20,553 nucleotides of DNA from a virus: positions 1-20,553 of IMG/VR virus record IMGVR_UViG_3300020438_000355, one strand, 5' to 3'. This document shows positions 15,923 through 20,553 of this stretch, piece by piece. Positions within the stretch are counted from its first letter, which is position 1, and the number at the start of each line of letters is the position of its first letter. Position numbers and translations under genes: made by a program. The notes beneath the pieces were generated by a model that did not search any database, was not told the origin of the DNA, and saw only the letters and a program-made list of their open reading frames with translations.

Positions 15923-17683
15923 TTAAACCAAGTCGTGGCAAACCACCAAGCCGTACATGTCCGGACGAACCATCTTCTTGGCATAGCGAGTCATGACTCC
16001 CTTACGGGGCACGAAATCCTCTGTACCAAAGATGGTCGGCGTGACTTGCAGCGGAACATATGGAGCGTACACATAGCCGCTCTCAAGGAAACTAGTACCA
16101 CGGCGTCCAACCAAGAGAAGGTTGCGTGGGAAGTAAGGATCGACGAAAACGTCCATCTTACGACTCAAGCTACCGACCTTAACAGCACCCCAGCTACCTT
16201 TTTCCTCATCCACTACAGCGTCAGCACGGAAGCCTGCTGTAAACTCCATTACGCTTGCTACTTCTGGCGATGTAATAACAAAGTTAGCTCCGCCACGAAG
16301 CGTCTTACGATGGATACGAGCACTGAGGTCATTAATGGTTTCGAGAAGAGTCTCGTACCACTCCGACACGGTGCCGGTGAAGTCAGGATAAAGCGATGTG
16401 GTTACATCTTCTCCGTTTTCACGATTCAAGAAACGACCAGGCTGACGGCTCCAGTGAAGCATTCCACCTGTTTGTCCCTTAATAAGATCTTCAAGAATTT
16501 CTTGATCGATCTCAAGAGCAATGTGCTCCGAAAGAACACTTGTAAGCTCAACTTCGGCGTCCAAGTTATGATAAGCGTTGAGGTCCTGAGCAAGCTCGGG
16601 GGTCCACTTAGCCTTCAGCTTCTTGGTCAACGCTGTAACAGCCACCGAATCAACCTTAATGTCGATTTCCGGAATTGCCGACTGGTTTTCCAGGTTCCAT
16701 GTGGGTCCACCTCGGATCGATCCGAGAGCGTTGCCAGCCTGGAATACATCCTTAACTGGCCAAGAGATACCACCCGCCAAAGCGGCAAGGTTAGCACCGT
16801 TTGTTGCAGCCTTAAGATCAGCTACATTGACCGAACCAGTCGGGGCGGCGAAGACGAACAAAATGTTGTCTCTGGACGAACCCGAGAACTGTGTAAGGCG
16901 ACGAATTTGCGGAACACTACGACCGTTGACCTGAACTGAACCAGTACCAACAGTAATAGCAACCAAGTTATCTTCGTTCAGATTGCTAAAGCTCGTTGTC
17001 GGCTCTTCGAGGATTACATAAGTAGTCGAACCTGAAATGAATGCCGGATCATCACGCAATACGCTAATAACGTTGTTACGATTTCCATAATCCGATTCAC
17101 CGAACGTTCCGCTTTCCTTGGCGGTAAGCTGGAGGTTTAATGCCGAACCTGTGGGGCTCGAATAGCCGTTGTTCAAGCTGTAAAACGATGTTTCATCACC
17201 AAGTTGTCCACCATCTTTGGGGAAATCAATTTGATTAAGTGGTCCCAGATCAACACCGCCAGTAATTCCAGCGCCGACACGACCCTTACCATAAATCGAA
17301 GTTCCTGCCATCGCACCAAGGCGGTGACCAGCATTCATTCCACCGTCACTGCTGTACACAAAGTCGAGGAAGAAGATGAGTCCACTAGGGAGGCTCATCG
17401 GTTGTACCGAAACAACATCTTGTGCCAAAAGGTTACCGAATACACGACGAACCAATGGGAATGCAACCGAGGCAAAGCCTTCTACGTCACCAGCAGCCAT
17501 TGTGCTGGTTTCTTTCAACAATTGAGCAGCCTGGTTTTCTAAAAGACGAGCCATGTTGGAGCGTTGAATATCTCCGAGGCCTTCTAAAAGTCCAGTGCGG
17601 TCCCATTTGTCGAGAAGGGCTTCACCTTCGTTGGCAAGAGAGCGTTCTCTTATGCCTTCTGTGAGTCTTTCTACTACTGACAT
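15923..17683 (-). CDS. 23: Major capsid protein (gp23-like)
   Basis: A 586-residue shell protein with the HK97-type fold of T4 gp23 (521 aa). Family signatures are VVSVQPMSLPSGLIFFLDFV near 92-110 (gp23 'CgVQPMnsPtGqvfalr'), AKWTPELAQDLNAYHNLDAE near 357-376 (gp23 'AaYsiELAQDLraVHGmDAe'), LSEHIALEIDQEILEDL near 381-397, and YVYAPYVPLQVTP with KGVMTRYAKKM near 536-573. The N-terminal about 60 residues are helical and charged, as expected for the part removed by the prohead protease. LTE-G at 7-10 and LLE-G at 33-36 fit the loose T4 protease consensus, but this is only suggestive. The ATG follows AGGAG (17697-17693) at nine bases, 25 bases after the scaffold gene. A terminator follows it. A long antisense frame in this gene is a shadow. 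Confidence 0.95.
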   Translation of the reverse strand: MSVVERLTEGIRERSLANEGEALLDKWDRTGLLEGLGDIQRSNMARLLENQAAQLLKETSTMAAGDVEGFASVAFPLVRRVFGNLLAQDVVSVQPMSLPSGLIFFLDFVYSSDGGMNAGHRLGAMAGTSIYGKGRVGAGITGGVDLGPLNQIDFPKDGGQLGDETSFYSLNNGYSSPTGSALNLQLTAKESGTFGESDYGNRNNVISVLRDDPAFISGSTTYVILEEPTTSFSNLNEDNLVAITVGTGSVQVNGRSVPQIRRLTQFSGSSRDNILFVFAAPTGSVNVADLKAATNGANLAALAGGISWPVKDVFQAGNALGSIRGGPTWNLENQSAIPEIDIKVDSVAVTALTKKLKAKWTPELAQDLNAYHNLDAEVELTSVLSEHIALEIDQEILEDLIKGQTGGMLHWSRQPGRFLNRENGEDVTTSLYPDFTGTVSEWYETLLETINDLSARIHRKTLRGGANFVITSPEVASVMEFTAGFRADAVVDEEKGSWGAVKVGSLSRKMDVFVDPYFPRNLLLVGRRGTSFLESGYVYAPYVPLQVTPTIFGTEDFVPRKGVMTRYAKKMVRPDMYGLVVCHDLV

Positions 17684-17708
17684 TTTATTAATCTCCTTAT
17701 ATTTATTA

Positions 17709-18677
17709 TCAGTTTTTGTTTAAACCCGCAAGGGTTGCCCAACGATTTACCGTTGGGTCTGAAGAATCAGAGGTGCTTTCGTCTTTACGACGGCTGCTAA
17801 GAATTACTGACGATTTTCTGGATACAACTTCAGACAACGATTGTGTTTTGCGCTTTGTATGCGCCATTGTCTTTTGAAGAGTTTCGAAAATGGTTCTCGA
17901 TTCTTCCACTGATTTTGCTCGACTGACCAACTCAGCAATTTTTGACTTTTGCTGCTCATTCAAGGAGGTGTCAGTAAGAACTTTATTTGTATATAAAAGC
18001 CTTGCATTTTGTAAATTAATATCTTCAAGCTTATTTTTAAGTTCTTGAAGTATATGCTTCATTTTTTTATTGTGAGCACGAAGAGACTCGTTTTGAGATA
18101 CTGCTTGCTTTAGCTCATCCGACTCCTCTTTATCCATACCGTCTGTATAGTGGTGAGTCACAGCCTCTTCTTCACGCTTTTCGTACTCTTCTTGCTCCGC
18201 CTCGTCCACTAGGGCTTCCATGTCTTCTTTAGGTATTTCTAAGGAAAGAACTTCTTTAAACATTTCAACCAAATCGTCTGAGTCAATTTCCACATCGTCT
18301 GAGCGGTTGGCGACGGGATCGTCGTCGATCTCAAGATCAATTCCAATTTCGGCGGCTAGGGAGTCCCTATCCATTTCGTCAGCGTCGCCTTCTTCTTCAT
18401 CGGCGGCGGCGAGGATGTCATCCAAATCTACAACTACAACTTCTTCCTCGTTATCGCTGGGTTCGTGAGCCATCGGCACCTGCTCCATGGCAGTGCTGTC
18501 AACCTCTTCTTCAGATGATTCGCCACCCATGAGATCTATTTCTTGTTCCAAGAGGTTACCCACAGCAGCCTTAACTTCTGCGGAGTACTTCTCTACGATC
18601 ATCGCCTCGGCGTTTTTAAGAGCAGCATCTCGTAACGTAGACGCATCAATAATAGCCTGTTCTAGCATACTTGACAT
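17709..18677 (-). CDS. 22: Prohead core scaffold protein (gp22-like)
   Basis: A 322-residue protein located immediately upstream of the capsid gene, as gene 22 is in T4 (269 aa). It is very acidic in residues 45-175, with runs of E and D such as EEEVVVVDLDDI. It then forms a coiled coil (about 180-235, ESLRAHNKKMKHILQELKNK) and ends in a basic region. The segment SLNEQQKSKIAELVSRAKSV followed by EESRTIFETLQKTM is typical of gp22-type scaffolds of environmental T4-like phages. The scaffold fills the prohead core, shapes the shell, and in T4 is then cut to small peptides. Start: GAGGGG lies about nine bases before the ATG; an ATG three codons later is the alternative. A TATAAT (18716-18711) stands about 34 bases upstream but lacks a good -35 partner. 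Confidence 0.87.
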   Translation of the reverse strand: MSSMLEQAIIDASTLRDAALKNAEAMIVEKYSAEVKAAVGNLLEQEIDLMGGESSEEEVDSTAMEQVPMAHEPSDNEEEVVVVDLDDILAAADEEEGDADEMDRDSLAAEIGIDLEIDDDPVANRSDDVEIDSDDLVEMFKEVLSLEIPKEDMEALVDEAEQEEYEKREEEAVTHHYTDGMDKEESDELKQAVSQNESLRAHNKKMKHILQELKNKLEDINLQNARLLYTNKVLTDTSLNEQQKSKIAELVSRAKSVEESRTIFETLQKTMAHTKRKTQSLSEVVSRKSSVILSSRRKDESTSDSSDPTVNRWATLAGLNKN

Positions 18678-18762
18678 AAAATCTTCCCCTCACTAATGAG
18701 AATACATCAAATTATATAGTTTGTCGGGTCCTGAAAGTCCCTGGTTTTTGCTTTTACTGACT

Positions 18763-19227
18763 TTAAGCGTTAATGCCAGAGCCACTTAGATTAGCGGTCG
18801 CACCGGGATTGATACTAGTAAGAGAGGCATAAAGGTTAAAATAACTATTGTTACGACCCAGTACCTCGGTCACCCAAATTTCAGAACACTTCACGTCAAT
18901 CGTTACAGGTTCACAATATTGTGTTGGGTTATTAGTAGATCCAGTAGGAAGATAAGGCATATTAAAAGTGTGCCCTTGACCCATTACACGAGGATTTGTT
19001 GTTGGATCAGCAAAACTTACAATATATTGGCTATTTTGCGAGGGAAAAAATGTGATAGACTTGGTGACATTAGGAAAACTAATTTGATATGTGGTGCTCG
19101 CTTTGTCACCCACTCCAACACTACCAGTAACAAATGGAAAGCCAGATACCTGAAAGGCACCTGCCGAGCCGAGACCTGGTTGTTGGAATCCTCTTCCGTA
19201 ATTTGTTGTGTCTGGGCTTGTAGCCAT
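18763..19227 (-). CDS. Small beta-rich virion protein, candidate capsid decoration
   Basis: A 154-residue protein with no recognisable named domain. It has a glycine-rich N-terminus (YGRGFQQPGLGSAGAFQVSG, then FPFVTGSVG). This is followed by alternating strands such as TYQISFPNVTKSITFFPSQN, YCEPVTIDVKCSEIWVTEVL and YFNLYASLTSI, which suggests a small beta sandwich. There is no signal peptide or membrane segment. The ATG overlaps the bS21 stop (TAATG) and has a perfect GGAGG ten bases upstream inside that gene, so it is probably translated strongly and in a coupled way. Its position just before scaffold and capsid would suit a head decoration protein, but this is inference. Confidence 0.85.
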   Translation of the reverse strand: MATSPDTTNYGRGFQQPGLGSAGAFQVSGFPFVTGSVGVGDKASTTYQISFPNVTKSITFFPSQNSQYIVSFADPTTNPRVMGQGHTFNMPYLPTGSTNNPTQYCEPVTIDVKCSEIWVTEVLGRNNSYFNLYASLTSINPGATANLSGSGINA

Positions 19228-19514
19228 TATCTTTTCCTCCGCTTAGGAACTATTCTTTCCGTAGTCTTAAATAGTTCATCCCTTTTTCTATTTATCTTTT
19301 GAATAAGTCTTTTTTTGTTTCTTTTTTGTTCAGCACGGATTTGTGTCGGCTTAGTATAATAGCAGCGATTACGAAATTCTTCAACAATTCCTTCTTTTTT
19401 ACTCTTGCGAATAAACTTCCTCACCATCTTTTCAGCGTCGCCGCCGCACTCGTGGGCTTCTACTGTCAATACCCCGCTTAATGTTGGCTCTTGGTGTCTA
19501 CTTTTGTTTCTCAT
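19227..19514 (-). CDS. rpsU: Phage-encoded ribosomal protein bS21 homologue
   Basis: A 95-residue, very basic protein whose residues 15-80 follow the bS21 pattern. The strand VLTVEAHECGGDAEKMVRKF leads into IRKSKKEGIVEEFRNRCYYT and KPTQIRAEQKRNKKRL. This parallels E. coli bS21 '[20 protein letters not shown]...RRREFYEKPTTERKRAKA', including the E-x-G-hydrophobic turn, R-x-R before the tyrosine pair and the invariant K-P. E. coli bS21 has 71 residues; the extra length is an N-terminal leader of about 12 and a basic tail. bS21 sits by the 3' end of 16S rRNA near the anti-Shine-Dalgarno region and takes part in initiation. Start: ATG at 19514, one base after the previous stop. An upstream in-frame TTG (19538) would overlap the previous gene and is less likely. 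Phage bS21 homologues are known; its placement inside a virion operon is what stands out here. Confidence 0.85.
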   Translation of the reverse strand: MRNKSRHQEPTLSGVLTVEAHECGGDAEKMVRKFIRKSKKEGIVEEFRNRCYYTKPTQIRAEQKRNKKRLIQKINRKRDELFKTTERIVPKRRKR

Positions 19515-19515
19515 G

Positions 19516-19905
19516 TTATCTTTTCTTTCCGGCAGCAAGTGCTGCCCAATTAGATGCGCCAGGAATGGCGCTGATGTCTAGACCGGGATCTCCAGCAGAT
19601 AATCCAGCAAGGGGTCCGTTTCCTTTTCCTTCGGGAATTGGCTTGGTGCCCTCGAACAAACCAGGGTTTGAAAATCTTTTTTTCAAATCTTCATACCCCT
19701 GGTTTCCGACTGCCTTAAGTACTTCTTTCTTTGTTTCACTCAAAGCAGTCCGTGGCGGTGTAAGCGTGCGGCGTGGGGAATCCTGTAAGGCACTTGATCC
19801 AAGACCGGCGGCCACTTCAGTGATAATACCAGAGAGAACACCCTCCTCAAAGATAACCTCTTTGACGCATTCTTTAATAATATTTTTGAGTTCCGATTTT
19901 TTCAT
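19516..19905 (-). CDS. Small protein with amphipathic N-terminal helix
   Basis: A 129-residue protein I cannot identify. The first about 22 residues (MKKSELKNIIKECVKEVIFE) form a charged amphipathic helix, a style of N-terminus seen in several small proteins of environmental T4-like phages. The rest is rich in G, P, A and S (SPRRTLTPPRTALSETKKEV, FEGTKPIPEGKGNGPLAGLS) and is probably mostly disordered. There is no membrane segment or signal peptide. The ATG follows AAAGGAAAGAG, a good binding site, and the stop is one base from the bS21 start. The short helix followed by E-E-G could be a head-targeting peptide removed by the prohead protease, as in T4 internal proteins; this is speculation. 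Confidence 0.82.
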   Translation of the reverse strand: MKKSELKNIIKECVKEVIFEEGVLSGIITEVAAGLGSSALQDSPRRTLTPPRTALSETKKEVLKAVGNQGYEDLKKRFSNPGLFEGTKPIPEGKGNGPLAGLSAGDPGLDISAIPGASNWAALAAGKKR

Positions 19906-19921
19906 CTCTTTCCTTTCTATG

Positions 19922-20553
19922 TTAGCCGGCGGTGGCTAACGGATTACTACTAATCATTGCCCACTTGCTCCCGGTCCAAATAAATTCAAATGCAGCGCCT
20001 TGTTTATTATTTTCGAAGGCGATGCCGCTATACGAACCGAGTATGTTTGTAGTGCTCACTGCAATAAGCACATTGTTAGTGGTAGTGTTTAATATAATTT
20101 TTAGTATTTGCCCGGCAGTTGTGCCATCCGCTAGAGTCATCACATGTGCCCCGACAGCGGCGTTCATCGTAATAGAAGTAGCATCGAGAAGATGAACAGA
20201 ACTAGCAGGTGTCAGCGTACTTGTTTGACCATTTCCCAAGTCTGTGCTTGTCGTGCCTAGTATGACCTCTTCTGTTGCCTTAAAGTCTCCACTTACTTCA
20301 AGCGAGTGGGTTGGTGTTGCCGTATGAATGCCGACATAACCATTTGTTCCCTCTAGTGTGATACGGGCAGCATGACCACCGTTTACACTAGCATTAGCGA
20401 TCTGCAATGGTCGGCTACTATGACCAATCAAGGGGTAAAATGCATCCATAAAGAAAGCATCTGCCAAAGATCCCGTGAACGTCGTACCGGCTACATCCTC
20501 TAATGCCAGCGAGCCTTTTCTGTTATTTCTACCGGAGGTGTCTGAGTTGCCAT
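19922..20553 (-). CDS. Fibre-like virion protein, N-terminus beyond the right edge
   Basis: The frame stays open to the right edge (from 20551 it reads GNSDTSGRNNRKGSLALEDV, then AGTTFTGSLADAFFMDAF), with no ATG in that stretch. The TTG at 20467 is therefore unlikely to be the true start and the gene is 5'-partial. At least 210 residues are visible. The segment ARITLEGTNGYVGIHTATPT then HSLEVSGDF resembles the 'gnvGIGT.sP...LdVsG' repeats of phage fibre and head-fibre proteins. The C-terminal part (VMTLADGTTAGQILKIILNT, then FEFIWTGSKWAMIS) looks like a trimeric beta-structured end domain common in virion fibres. By position upstream of capsid genes it could be a head fibre or a tail fibre. 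Receptor binding is not shown. Confidence 0.8.
   Translation of the reverse strand, partial: GNSDTSGRNNRKGSLALEDVAGTTFTGSLADAFFMDAFYPLIGHSSRPLQIANASVNGGHAARITLEGTNGYVGIHTATPTHSLEVSGDFKATEEVILGTTSTDLGNGQTSTLTPASSVHLLDATSITMNAAVGAHVMTLADGTTAGQILKIILNTTTNNVLIAVSTTNILGSYSGIAFENNKQGAAFEFIWTGSKWAMISSNPLATAG

Noticed and set aside
15935-16939. A 334-codon open frame on the plus strand opposite the capsid gene.
   Set aside because: It lies fully antisense to a clear gp23-like gene, its product has no recognisable pattern, and no ribosome binding site or promoter supports it. It follows from the codon usage of the capsid gene.
17690-17710. AATAAATA, similar to a T4-type late promoter, before the capsid gene.
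   Set aside because: It lies directly before the AGGAG, so a transcript starting the usual few bases downstream would lose the ribosome binding site.
18711-18716. TATAAT on the minus strand before the scaffold gene.
   Set aside because: The position is good but no -35-like sequence lies 15-19 bases upstream, so I did not list it as a promoter.
18735-18755. Repeated GGTCC/GTCCC near the end of the 154-residue gene as a possible terminator.
   Set aside because: The copies are direct rather than inverted, only about three base pairs could form, and no T run follows.
19514-19538. An upstream TTG start for the bS21 gene, adding eight residues.
   Set aside because: It would overlap the previous gene, and the ATG at 19514 fits the one-base spacing usual in this cluster.

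Overview
The window is a piece of the late (virion) gene cluster of a tailed phage with a contractile tail (myovirus), distantly related to T4. Every gene I can support lies on the minus strand, so transcription runs from high to low coordinates. Genes are packed tightly, with gaps of a few bases or short overlaps and mostly clear AGGAG/GGAGG-type ribosome binding sites. There is no host chromosome gene, tRNA, insertion sequence or CRISPR. The AT-leaning composition, strong Shine-Dalgarno sites and protein styles suggest an uncultured environmental (probably aquatic) phage of a bacterium that uses Shine-Dalgarno initiation. The host cannot be named from this sequence.

Layout in transcription order. 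(1) 20553-18763: an edge-truncated fibre-like protein, a small protein with an amphipathic N-terminal helix, a homologue of ribosomal protein bS21, and a small beta-rich protein translationally coupled to it. (2) 18677-15923: gp22-like prohead scaffold and gp23-like major capsid protein, followed by a rho-independent terminator. (3) 15793-13089: three neck and tail-completion genes matching T4 gp13, gp14 and gp15 in order. (4) 12986-9339: an unusually long tail sheath (gp18-like) and the tail tube (gp19-like). (5) 9307-7848: a gp26-like zinc-ribbon protein whose last codons hold a run of seven T, a start-less downstream frame that looks like its +1 frameshift extension, and a small unknown gene. 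(6) 7836-108: tape measure, a probable tube-end or baseplate-core protein, a LysM-type baseplate protein, a large probable baseplate hub protein and a 498-aa unknown, followed by the start of one more gene running off the left edge.

Together these genes build the capsid (scaffold, shell), the neck (13/14/15), the tail (sheath, tube, tape measure and its presumed chaperone) and the baseplate centre. The portal, prohead protease and terminase genes of a T4-like phage are not in the window. In T4, genes 16 and 17 separate 15 from 18, and 20 and 21 precede 22, so this phage has a rearranged, more compact order.

The two most notable observations are the probable programmed +1 frameshift between tail tube and tape measure, the position of the lambda G/GT tail-assembly chaperone, and the bS21 gene embedded in the virion operon. 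No stretch longer than 300 bases lacks a gene. The apparent empty stretch 8184-8437 is filled by the frameshift extension.
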